From contig JACKHI010000001.1 in assembly GCA_020639075.1 (NCBI GenBank), forward strand, positions 4,960,001 to 5,024,000: DNA of 64,000 nucleotides, written 5' to 3'. The stretch is from Phycisphaerales bacterium (GTDB taxonomy: Bacteria > Planctomycetota > Phycisphaerae > UBA1845 > UTPLA1). The notes under the pieces are model-generated. The model was not told the DNA's origin and did no database searches. It worked only from the letters and a program-made list of their open reading frames with translations. Of this stretch, positions 7,722 through 15,785 are shown one piece after another; positions within the stretch are counted from its first letter, which is position 1; each line of letters opens with the position of its first letter. The translations under genes and the position numbers were made by a program.

Positions 7722-9812
7722 TCACGAAGGGACTTTGAATAAAGTCGAATAGGCTCGACCATCGTCAGAACGCGAGAACGATGCGATTGGCGCCAGCCCG
7801 GCTTTTGTCAGGCGCTCGAACAACTCAGGCGTGATAGACGGCCAGAAACCGTAGGTAGAACGCAGTCGCTGCATCTCAACCCAGTCGACATAGACATGCG
7901 AGTATCCGCGACGCCCGATCCACTCCAGCAACGCTTCTGGAGACATTTCGTCCGCCGCATCGGCGAACGGGTAGCGGTTGAAGACGACGCAGCAATCAGC
8001 CCCGGCATCGAGGTAAAATCGCTTTGCGTCGCCCACAACGAGCACGCGACCGCCATTCTCAATCTCCCGATTGATTCGAGCGACGTGCGGAAAAAACGGC
8101 GAATCCGCGGACGTCATCCAATCCGTCCGGCCGAACATCTCCAGGTCAAGAACGGAATACCGCTCGGCGCCGGCGTCCTGCCCGAGCGAGAAAAGATCCT
8201 TCGCCGACGACAGGTTGAGCATCGCGATAATGCCGACACCGAGAATCCCGCAGTAAGTGCTCCGATCCGAGCAACTGCGAAACAAGGCAACGGCCGAGGC
8301 CAGCGAGAAGGGACCGACGAGAGCAATCGCAAAGCGATCCACCAGGTGCGTGTGAAACATCCACACGTACAGACTGATCGCGACCATCATGCCGCAGGCA
8401 AGCATCAGTGACGCCGTCGCGTCCTTCGACGACGTCCCGTTGTCAATCGCATTGCCGCGCCGGTCTGCGGCACGACGACGAGTAATCGCCAGCCCCGTCG
8501 CCCCGATGATCGATGCGATGCCAATCGGCACGATCGGTCCGAATTGCTTCGACATGAGGATCTGATCCTTCAACCGCCCGACGCGATGCGCGATCGACGA
8601 TTCCGATGCCTTCGGCTGATGTCCATCAATCCATCGTTGCTCGCAGGAGGAGTCCCAGACTCCGTCCGCGTATCCGAACCACTTCGTTGCGAGCGGAAAT
8701 ACGGGGTTCCCCGTTGCGACGCCGTTCTTGATCAACCAGGGCGCCATCGCAATCAAAACGCCAAGTGACATAACAACCGGCGCGACGCGCGAGGACTTCC
8801 GCCGAACGGCGTCTACGAAGACGAATCCCACAAGCGGCAGGGCGATCATCGGCAGGGCGGTGTATTTACATCCGACCGCAAACCCCGCCAGCACGCCCGC
8901 GAGCAAACTGCGCCGACTCGCATTCACCTTCGCGTCGCCAACGCTAAGCGACGCCAATAGCGCCGACGACGCAAAGAACAACATGCCGTTTTCCACATAC
9001 GCGACGCCCGACAGGTACACGAGAAAGGGCGCCGTGCCCGCCAGCACGCCGGCAGCCAATCCGACGCGCGGCGAAACGCGCGAGCCGACGCGCCAGATCG
9101 CCAACACCGCCAATACGCCCAGCAGCAGATTGACGATCTTCGCCGTATAGACAGCCCTTACGGCGTCGCCATGCAGGATCATGGACAGCAGATAAAGCAT
9201 CTCGATGCCGAACGGGAAGTTGCTGTAGATGTTGTTCGGCAGGTATCCGATCCGGCCCGCGTCAAAGTAATCTCTTGGAGCGCCGAGATGATATTCGAGT
9301 ACGTCGTAACCGTTGCCTTCCGCCTGCCAGATGGAGCCGGGCGGCATCGTCGACGCGAGAATTCCAAGCGCCAGAAATGCCGCCGTTGCCACGCACATCC
9401 ATCGCATCGCATTCATGCCGCACTCGTCCGGTAGCTTCGACGCCGATTCCGCACGCAGCGACGGCACACTTCGCGCGACCTGCCAGACGGCGACGACATT
9501 CAGGAAGGCGATCACACTGATCCAGGCGCCGCGATGCATGATTCCCATCGCACCCAACCCCAGCACGAGCAGCGACAGCGCCCCCGTCCCCAATGCGGCA
9601 GCCAGAACAAACTGAGTCGCGATCGGGCAGTCTCGGGCAGGCACGGCCGACATCAAAAGCCGGCCAAGTCCGAACGCGCCGATGAGGATCGCACACGAAA
9701 CAGCGCCCTGACTCACAAACACGATGACCGCCTCGGGCGAGACAATCGCCGCGCCGCCGATAGCGACGAGGAGAAATAGCAGCAGGCGAATTCGTGCGGA
9801 TGGCGTCGTCAT
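7722..9812 (-). CDS. Polytopic GT-C-like membrane glycosyltransferase
   Basis: 696 residues from the ATG at 9812 (MTTPSARIRLLLFLLVAIGG). There are about a dozen hydrophobic segments, then a soluble C-terminal domain of some 170 residues. The large first periplasmic loop contains acidic and tyrosine-rich stretches (YDVLEYHLGAPRDYF, YSNFPFGIEMLYLL). That layout is typical of GT-C enzymes of the PMT/ArnT type, which move sugars from lipid-linked donors at the outer face of the inner membrane. I cannot name the sugar or acceptor. It is transcribed in the same direction as rsgA, which ends 64 bases upstream. A second GT-C-like protein is at 29309-31027. Confidence 0.7.
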   Translation of the reverse strand: MTTPSARIRLLLFLLVAIGGAAIVSPEAVIVFVSQGAVSCAILIGAFGLGRLLMSAVPARDCPIATQFVLAAALGTGALSLLVLGLGAMGIMHRGAWISVIAFLNVVAVWQVARSVPSLRAESASKLPDECGMNAMRWMCVATAAFLALGILASTMPPGSIWQAEGNGYDVLEYHLGAPRDYFDAGRIGYLPNNIYSNFPFGIEMLYLLSMILHGDAVRAVYTAKIVNLLLGVLAVLAIWRVGSRVSPRVGLAAGVLAGTAPFLVYLSGVAYVENGMLFFASSALLASLSVGDAKVNASRRSLLAGVLAGFAVGCKYTALPMIALPLVGFVFVDAVRRKSSRVAPVVMSLGVLIAMAPWLIKNGVATGNPVFPLATKWFGYADGVWDSSCEQRWIDGHQPKASESSIAHRVGRLKDQILMSKQFGPIVPIGIASIIGATGLAITRRRAADRRGNAIDNGTSSKDATASLMLACGMMVAISLYVWMFHTHLVDRFAIALVGPFSLASAVALFRSCSDRSTYCGILGVGIIAMLNLSSAKDLFSLGQDAGAERYSVLDLEMFGRTDWMTSADSPFFPHVARINREIENGGRVLVVGDAKRFYLDAGADCCVVFNRYPFADAADEMSPEALLEWIGRRGYSHVYVDWVEMQRLRSTYGFWPSITPELFERLTKAGLAPIASFSRSDDGRAYSTLFKVPS

Positions 9813-9875
9813 GACGCGTGAGGTTATACGCGGATAACGCGTCGGTTGGAACGGGAATCCCTGTCGGCGTCGCAC

Positions 9876-11045
9876 TCAGCGCGTGCGTTCCTTGTCGCGG
9901 CATTCCTCGTAGATTTTGACGTAACTGTCATATCGTTCGTTCGTGATCTCACCGGTTTCCACGGCAGCCTTGATCGCACAGCCCGTTTCATGCGTATGGG
10001 AGCAGTTGGGAAATCGGCATCCCGAGACAAGGTCGACAAACTCCTTGAAATACGCCTCGACCTCTTCGGAGGCAAGTCGCGCCAGATCGAATTGCCGCGT
10101 GCCCGGCGTATCGACGACAAATCCGCCGAATCGCCAGCGCAACAGGCTCGCCGTCGTCGTCGTGTGCCGGCCGCGCTGCAGGTCCGACAGATCGCCGACT
10201 TTCAGTTTCAAATCCGGATCCAATGCGTTCAGCAGCGAACTCTTGCCGACGCCGCTCGGTCCGACGAGAACGGAGGTCCTCGACGTCAGCGCGTCACGCA
10301 ATGCTGGAATCCCTCGTTCATCCACCATGGATGTCAGGAAGACCTGATAGCCGATTTTTCTGTACCGATCCGCAACTTCGGCGGCGTATCCGTCCGCGTC
10401 CAGATCGGCCTTGTTGATGCAGATACCCGGCTGCATCCCTCCCTGGTGAATTGCGATCAGATAACGATCGACGAGATGCGGTCGCAGCGTCGGCTGATCC
10501 GCTGCGACGACGATGACGACGAGGTCGATATTGGCCGCGACCACATGAACGCGGCGATCATAATGCCGCACAAGTGTCGTCGTCCGCGGCTCGATTTCCT
10601 CGATCACGCCTTCTGACAGTTCCCGATCGTCGCTCGTCAGCACGCTCGATTCGCCACCGAGTTCGACGCCCGAAAATCGGACGCGATCGCCCACGGCGAC
10701 CGGATGACGCTCGTCGATCTGACGCGTTCTCAACACGCGCCGAACGGTACATGCCCACACTTTTTCGCCGTCGTCCACCTCTGCGATGAGTCCGCGCATG
10801 CGAACCACGGTCCCGGGAATCAGCGTCGCGCCGCGCCCTTCATCGACGACAATCGTTCGTTTGCGTGAGAGGTCGCCTTTGGCGCGAACCGCCTCGGACG
10901 AACTGGTCTCGTCGGATTTCGGCGCATCCCGATGGAAATCGCGTGTCCACTGCGCCTTGTCGCGCGCCGCCTTGCCGCGATTCTTGCGGAATTCAACACG
11001 GACTTTCTTCTTGCCGCCCGGCTTGTCCGGCCTCCGCTTAGCCAC
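9876..11045 (-). CDS. rsgA: Small ribosomal subunit biogenesis GTPase RsgA
   Basis: 389 residues. RsgA is a circularly permuted GTPase that checks and releases 30S assembly intermediates. Order: basic N-terminal extension of about 70 residues, an OB-fold, G4 (NKAD), G1 (GPSGVGKSSLL), G3 (DTPG), and a C-terminal zinc finger in CRFPNCSHTHETGC. The permuted G4-G1-G3 order is diagnostic. I prefer the GTG at 11045 because AGAGGTGA lies just upstream; GTG 11054 is possible. The start overlaps the end of the anti-sigma-like gene by eight bases, implying cotranscription. The long Lys/Arg-rich N terminus exceeds the usual family length and may bind RNA. Confidence 0.96.
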   Translation of the reverse strand: MAKRRPDKPGGKKKVRVEFRKNRGKAARDKAQWTRDFHRDAPKSDETSSSEAVRAKGDLSRKRTIVVDEGRGATLIPGTVVRMRGLIAEVDDGEKVWACTVRRVLRTRQIDERHPVAVGDRVRFSGVELGGESSVLTSDDRELSEGVIEEIEPRTTTLVRHYDRRVHVVAANIDLVVIVVAADQPTLRPHLVDRYLIAIHQGGMQPGICINKADLDADGYAAEVADRYRKIGYQVFLTSMVDERGIPALRDALTSRTSVLVGPSGVGKSSLLNALDPDLKLKVGDLSDLQRGRHTTTTASLLRWRFGGFVVDTPGTRQFDLARLASEEVEAYFKEFVDLVSGCRFPNCSHTHETGCAIKAAVETGEITNERYDSYVKIYEECRDKERTR

Positions 11046-12840
11046 GCGAATCACCTCTGGCGGGGCGCGTCGTCGTCGGCGAGCTCGTCGGTGAGGTCGA
11101 ATCGTCGCGTGTATCGCTCGGCGAAGATGCGGTCGATCCGCGACGCGCGTTACCGAGATTTGAACCCGCAGGGCGAATGGTCACGACGCACGTGACGATT
11201 TCGGACTCCTCCGGCGGTTCGAACTGCAACGGTCCGCAGAAGTTCGAATCGAATTGCGAGCCTATTACAGAACTTGTTTCCCGCTTCGCGGCGACGTCGC
11301 GCCGATCGCCTGCACTTGGCGCGCCCCGCGATCGGGGCTGATCGATCGATTCGGGCTTGTGGGCCGACGGCCGCGATGTCGACTCCTCCCGACCGGCGAT
11401 GCGATCTTTTCGATAGGCGTCGGCCTTCTTCGATTCATCGACTGCAGCCTCGACGGGCTTGTTCGGTTCGAATGCCGTCCTGTCCTCATCAGACTTGTCC
11501 GCCACGCGATTCGTATCCGCCGCGCCCGAGATTCCCCCTTTCTCTGCATCGCGCCGATCGAGTTCTCCAAGTCCGGGCGAACGCCGCACGGCGCCTTCAT
11601 CGTAGGCGGCCGAGTCACCCATAGTCGTGACGCCGTCGTCTCCTGACGTTGCCGTTAGCCAATCGTTGAAGTCGCCCGGCCGATCGTCGACCACGGCGAG
11701 CAGATTCCCCGTGACAACGGTCGCATCTGCATTGTTATCAAATTGGAGTCCGTTGACGTCGTAATTCGTGTCATAGCCGTTCGCGGCACAGGCAGTCTGA
11801 ACGGCCGCGACAATTTCCGCGACCTCGCTCCTCGGTGCATTCAGAACGTACTGTCGAACCGAGTCGTCGTCCGCCGAATCCGAAGCGGTTTCGCCGCTGG
11901 ATTTCGCGAGATTGGTCGTACGCTCGGGCATGCGTTGATCCACCGCGATTTCCTGTCTCGCGAAGAATCGTTGCGTGCGAACGAGCGGTTTGTCTTTCGG
12001 CTCGTTCTCGATGTTCGGCACGTCATTCAACGTGAAATTGGCTTCCACGACGCGACCCACGACCGGCACAGCCTTGTCGTCGGGAACTTCAACAAGAATC
12101 TGATTCGTGAACTCGTCCGCATCGGCGCTGACGAGCTTGATCGGCGTCAATCGACCCGAATTCAGATACCGATCGACTTCGGCCGCATCGCTGACCGCGA
12201 CGCAGTTTCCGAGCGCGCGGGCCGAGGAGGCGTCCGACTCATCTTCCAATCGCATTGCAGCTTCCGGTCTCATCGCCGCATTCGGTTCCGACGGGGCGCC
12301 GCCGGCCGCCGTCATCGATCCGGGTAACGGGCCGCCGCGACTCGCACGCATCCCGGCCGTCGATGGGGCAGGAGGGATCGCGTGCTCATCGTCTGCCCGA
12401 GTCTCCGCGTTCATGGCGACTCGTTCGCCCGTTCGCGATGATTCCACCTCTGCGTCTGTTGCTGCCATTTCGCGTGCGACATTCGCCGGTCGCATCCGCT
12501 CGACCTGCGGCAGAATCCACCAGCCCGCCGCAACGACCAGCAGAATCGACGCCGCCAGCGCACTCCAATTGCCGAACGTCCAGCCTCGAGCTTGAACGCG
12601 ATCGGCTCCGAGCAGGGCCTCACGTTCCAGTCGCGCAACCACACCGTCACTGAAATTCCCCGGCACCGCCGACTTGGGCAGCCCCGCGACAAGTTCAGAA
12701 GTCTGCTTCAGCTCGTTGAAGAGCCGTCTTGCCGCCGGATCGCTCGCCAGCAGGGATTCAACCTCGGCGCGCTCCGCGTCCGTCACCTCGCCGTCGAGGT
12801 ACGCAGTCAGTAGTTCCAGTTGTTCGTCACGATCGCTCAT
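11038..12840 (-). CDS. Large membrane-bound anti-sigma-factor-like protein
   Basis: 600 residues from the ATG at 12840. Residues 1-60 (ELLTAYLDGEVTDAERAEVE, then LLASDPAARRLFNEL) match the helical anti-sigma domain of zf-HC2/RsiW-type proteins, but the usual HxxxCxxC zinc ligands are absent. One membrane span follows at about 93-112 (ALAASILLVVAAGWWILP). The remaining 480 or so residues would be extracytoplasmic and are Asp/Ser/Arg-rich with little predicted structure, apart from a segment around 260-370 that may be folded. It lies 53 bases downstream of the ECF sigma factor on the same strand, the standard sigma/anti-sigma arrangement, so it probably holds that sigma factor inactive at the membrane. 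The long C-terminal part is unusual. Confidence 0.75.
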   Translation of the reverse strand: MSDRDEQLELLTAYLDGEVTDAERAEVESLLASDPAARRLFNELKQTSELVAGLPKSAVPGNFSDGVVARLEREALLGADRVQARGWTFGNWSALAASILLVVAAGWWILPQVERMRPANVAREMAATDAEVESSRTGERVAMNAETRADDEHAIPPAPSTAGMRASRGGPLPGSMTAAGGAPSEPNAAMRPEAAMRLEDESDASSARALGNCVAVSDAAEVDRYLNSGRLTPIKLVSADADEFTNQILVEVPDDKAVPVVGRVVEANFTLNDVPNIENEPKDKPLVRTQRFFARQEIAVDQRMPERTTNLAKSSGETASDSADDDSVRQYVLNAPRSEVAEIVAAVQTACAANGYDTNYDVNGLQFDNNADATVVTGNLLAVVDDRPGDFNDWLTATSGDDGVTTMGDSAAYDEGAVRRSPGLGELDRRDAEKGGISGAADTNRVADKSDEDRTAFEPNKPVEAAVDESKKADAYRKDRIAGREESTSRPSAHKPESIDQPRSRGAPSAGDRRDVAAKRETSSVIGSQFDSNFCGPLQFEPPEESEIVTCVVTIRPAGSNLGNARRGSTASSPSDTRDDSTSPTSSPTTTRPARGDSRG

Positions 12841-12893
12841 TGTCTTTCCGCGTGCCAACGGTTCCGCACGCCTTCTTACATTTCGCCCGCACC

Positions 12894-13529
12894 CTAATCG
12901 AACAGCGGACTCAATCGTCTTCGCAACGCCAGCCGTGCTCGATGCAGGCGGGATTTCACCGTCCCGATCGGTATGTCCATCACTTCGGCTATTTCATCGT
13001 AGCCAAGTGACTGCATGTCCCGCAGCGTCACGATGCAACGCTGCTCCTCGTCCAGCTCAGCCAGCGCCGCCAGAACGATCTCCGTCTGTTCTTTGCGCAT
13101 GGCGTGATCCTCTGCGCGGGGGCCGCAGTCCTCGTCCTGCTGCAACATGCCCGCTGCCGAATTGTCCGTTCCGTCTGAGCCTGCCAGATCCGTCGCCAGC
13201 CTTAATGGCCGACGGGCCGCCCGTCGGCGCTCGCTGATCGACACGTTGACGGCAATCCGGAAAAGCCACGTATAGAATCGGGCTCGTCCGTCGAAACTCG
13301 CCAGCGAATGGTACGCTCGCACGAACGCTTCCTGCGCCAGGTCCTCTGCGTCGGAGGCATTCCGGCACATTCGAAAACACAGGCCGAAGACGCGATCCTG
13401 GTACGTCCGTACCAACTCCGCATACGCCGCCGTGTCCCCTGCGCGAACCAGCGCGATCAATTCAGCTTCGCGTTCGGCCGTCTCACAGACGTCTGCCGAG
13501 TCCCCGCTGCTCCGCACAATTGGACGCAT
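12894..13529 (-). CDS. ECF-family RNA polymerase sigma factor
   Basis: 211 residues from the ATG at 13529; a longer form from 13649 is possible but its extra residues look non-homologous. Region 2 runs from AAYAELVRTYQDRVFGLCF through SDAEDLAQEAFVRAY to TWLFRIAVNVSISERRR. A variable linker follows (about 115-150), then region 4 (LAELDEEQRCIVTLRDMQSL, YDEIAEVMDIPIGTVKSRLH), whose helix-turn-helix reads the -35 element. It is a RpoE/SigW-like extracytoplasmic-function factor. The anti-sigma-like gene follows on the same strand, and moaA is divergent. No ribosome site stands out before either start, so the exact N terminus is uncertain. Confidence 0.95.
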   Translation of the reverse strand: MRPIVRSSGDSADVCETAEREAELIALVRAGDTAAYAELVRTYQDRVFGLCFRMCRNASDAEDLAQEAFVRAYHSLASFDGRARFYTWLFRIAVNVSISERRRAARRPLRLATDLAGSDGTDNSAAGMLQQDEDCGPRAEDHAMRKEQTEIVLAALAELDEEQRCIVTLRDMQSLGYDEIAEVMDIPIGTVKSRLHRARLALRRRLSPLFD

Positions 13530-13711
13530 GCCGTCGCTCGCGGTTCCCGCAATTCCGGCGTTGCCAAGCTGGTCTCGGGGCGATTTCGACAGGGGGCCTC
13601 TCCAATAGGTGCGTCTGCTTATTCTCGGAGCGCTACGCCGCAAGGTCAATTTCCGGTTGTAATGGGTTGCCGGCTAGGCACCACCCGTCCCTATCGTTAC
13701 GATTCAGGACC

Positions 13712-14755
13712 GTGAAAGTTGCACTTCCAATTCTCTCGCCCTCAGAAACCGCGTCCCCGTTAGCGGATCAGCCGACCGGCCCGCGCGATATCCGGGCGGT
13801 CAAGACGCTTCGCGTCAGCGTCACCGATCGATGCAACTTTCGTTGCGTCTATTGTATGCCCGAAGAGAAGCTTGACTGGACGCCCCGCGAGTCGCTGCTG
13901 ACTTTTGAAGAGATCGCCACGATCGCCCGGGCGGCCCTCAACCACGGTATCCGCGGCTTCAAGTTCACCGGCGGCGAGCCGCTCGTCAGACACGAATTGC
14001 CCAAGCTCGTCGCCATGATCGACAGCCTGTCCGACGGTCTCGACTTGTCGATGACGACCAACGGCGCCTTGCTGGTCGAACATGCCGCCGCACTGAAGGC
14101 CGCCGGACTGGGACGAATTACGATCAGCCTCGACTCGCTGGATGCCGAGACGTTCCGCCGTATCACGCGCGGCGCCCGATTGAGCGACGTCATGGCCGGA
14201 GTTGATGCCGCCGTCGCCGCGGGGTTCCGACATCCGAAAATCAACTGCGTGGCGATGCGCGGCATCAACGACACGGAGTTCGCCGATTTCGCCGCGTTCA
14301 CGATCGATCGCGATGCAACGGTTCGATTCATCGAGTACATGCCGCTCGGTCGGACATCGCTTGGCGGCGAGTACGAGCAGCGCTTTGTTCCCGAAGCCGA
14401 CATCCGCGCCAGGATCGAGGCGCGCTTCGGCCCATTGACGCCGGCGGATCCGGATTCCGGAACAGGGCCCGCCAAAGTGTTTCGCATTCCCGGTGCCAAA
14501 GGGCGCATTGGCTTTATCAGCGCGATGTCCAAACCGTTTTGCGAAACCTGCAATCGGCTGAGACTGACCGCGGAAGGGCAGTTGCGAAGCTGCCTGTTCG
14601 ACGGCGGCGAAGTCGAACTCCGTCCCATACTTCGCGACGTAAGTCAAGCCGTCATTCCCGCGCAGCTCCATCAGGCCTTTATCAACTGCGTCGCATTCAA
14701 GCCCGAAGTGCATTCCTACTTCGGCAATCGACAGATGTCACAGATCGGCGGCTGA
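13712..14755 (+). CDS. moaA: GTP 3',8-cyclase MoaA (molybdenum cofactor synthesis)
   Basis: 347 residues. This radical-SAM enzyme converts GTP to 3',8-cyclo-GTP, the first step of molybdopterin synthesis. The first [4Fe-4S]/SAM site is TDRCNFRCVYCMPEE, and FTGGEP is the SAM-binding GGE motif. The C-terminal cluster ligands are in PFCETCNRLRLTAEGQLRSC (CxxC plus a third Cys). The protein ends in the conserved Gly-Gly (QIGG), which MoaA needs in its active site. The start is GTG at 13712: no methionine lies between it and the cluster motif, and residues upstream do not look like MoaA. No other mo* gene is present, so this is an isolated pathway gene. Confidence 0.96.
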   Translation: MKVALPILSPSETASPLADQPTGPRDIRAVKTLRVSVTDRCNFRCVYCMPEEKLDWTPRESLLTFEEIATIARAALNHGIRGFKFTGGEPLVRHELPKLVAMIDSLSDGLDLSMTTNGALLVEHAAALKAAGLGRITISLDSLDAETFRRITRGARLSDVMAGVDAAVAAGFRHPKINCVAMRGINDTEFADFAAFTIDRDATVRFIEYMPLGRTSLGGEYEQRFVPEADIRARIEARFGPLTPADPDSGTGPAKVFRIPGAKGRIGFISAMSKPFCETCNRLRLTAEGQLRSCLFDGGEVELRPILRDVSQAVIPAQLHQAFINCVAFKPEVHSYFGNRQMSQIGG

Positions 14756-15227
14756 TCTCGGCCTGCAATTCCATGAATTCGGAATAACAATCCGATGGGC
14801 CGCCCCTGAATTGCTGTGAATCCACGATATTTCCGCGATGAATCCGCCGGCGTCCTTCGTGACGCCGATCGAATTCCGTAACGTTCGCCGCTTCTCTTCC
14901 CGATCCACGTTTTCGCATTCGAATCGCCGATCCACCGTCGTCCTGACCGCGCCACGGTCAACGTGAGGAACTTCGTGCCGTCGCGTCGGCGCGACCTGAC
15001 AAGGCGCAATGATTGCCGATCGATCGGATGCACGTTGCGCATGCGTGCATGGACGTGGCCTAGAATCGACTGATATCAGCGTCGCCGGCAACGAATGCAT
15101 GGCCGACGCTTGCCGATATGCCGCCGGGCGAAAGACGGGACTCCTGACTCGTTCTTATCGCCCGGCGGCGATTCGGTCGATGCCAGCCGTATCGACCGAT
15201 CGCCGCCGACCTGTCGGAGATTGAATC
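14756..15227. other. Intergenic region with one strong hairpin
   Basis: 472 bases after moaA. No gene with a plausible start and composition was seen on either strand. An 11-base perfect inverted repeat is at 15121-15168 (listed separately), about 60 bases before the next start. Confidence 0.5.
15121..15168 (+). repeat. Perfect inverted repeat upstream of a small exported protein
   Basis: CCGCCGGGCGA at 15121-15131 pairs perfectly with TCGCCCGGCGG at 15158-15168 around a 26-base loop. There is no following T-run. It would form a stable structure in the leader of the gene at 15228, or it is a REP-like palindrome. Confidence 0.5.
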
Positions 15228-15785
15228 ATGTCCGTCAAACGAATGGCCAAATCGTTCGCAGCGATTCTGATTCTCGCGCCGTCGACGCGGGCCTTTGCCG
15301 GCGACAACGACTGTGTGCCCGATACGCGCCGAAAAGCACGACTCGTCATCCGGAACAACACGCCGTGCCCCGTCGCCATCTACTTCGGCGATCGATACCA
15401 GGGAAGCTGCGAATCCATGATGACGCTGAAGCTGTTGACCCGGAAAACGGGGGAAATTGTGGCGACGGCCCGATCGCGCTGCGATACATGGGGCCCCGTA
15501 ACGTTGGACCTGCGAGCAGGCAAGACAACAACGTGGACGATCGACTACGGGTCCGATGGCGACGATGACTCGGCAGTCGTCGATGCGCCTCGCCGATCGC
15601 CGCGAAAATCGCCCAGGCCGCTACATCATCTTGAGCAGGTCCTGAGCAGTCACGAGGATGAAGACCGTCGCAATCAGGGCGATGCCGACAATCTGCGTCG
15701 CGACTTGAACCTTGATGCTGACGGGCTCGCCCCGAATCTTCTCGAGCACAAGGAACAGGAACAATCCGCCGTCGACAATCGGTAG
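15228..15785 (+). CDS. Small exported Cys-containing protein, overlaps rseP antisense
   Basis: 185 residues. GGAG lies about a dozen bases before the ATG. The signal peptide MSVKRMAKSFAAILILAPST ends near AFA|GD. The mature N-terminal domain (about 25-115) contains five cysteines and beta-type segments (ARLVIRNNTPCPVAIYF, WGPVTLDLRAGKTTTWTI), like a small immunoglobulin-type or CARDB-like module; no named family is recognised. The last 55 residues are highly charged and lie opposite the 3' end of rseP (15621-15785). Their composition looks like antisense translation, so the real gene may once have ended earlier and lost its stop, or may be frameshifted. The N-terminal half is convincing; the tail is doubtful. 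Confidence 0.6.
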   Translation: MSVKRMAKSFAAILILAPSTRAFAGDNDCVPDTRRKARLVIRNNTPCPVAIYFGDRYQGSCESMMTLKLLTRKTGEIVATARSRCDTWGPVTLDLRAGKTTTWTIDYGSDGDDDSAVVDAPRRSPRKSPRPLHHLEQVLSSHEDEDRRNQGDADNLRRDLNLDADGLAPNLLEHKEQEQSAVDNR

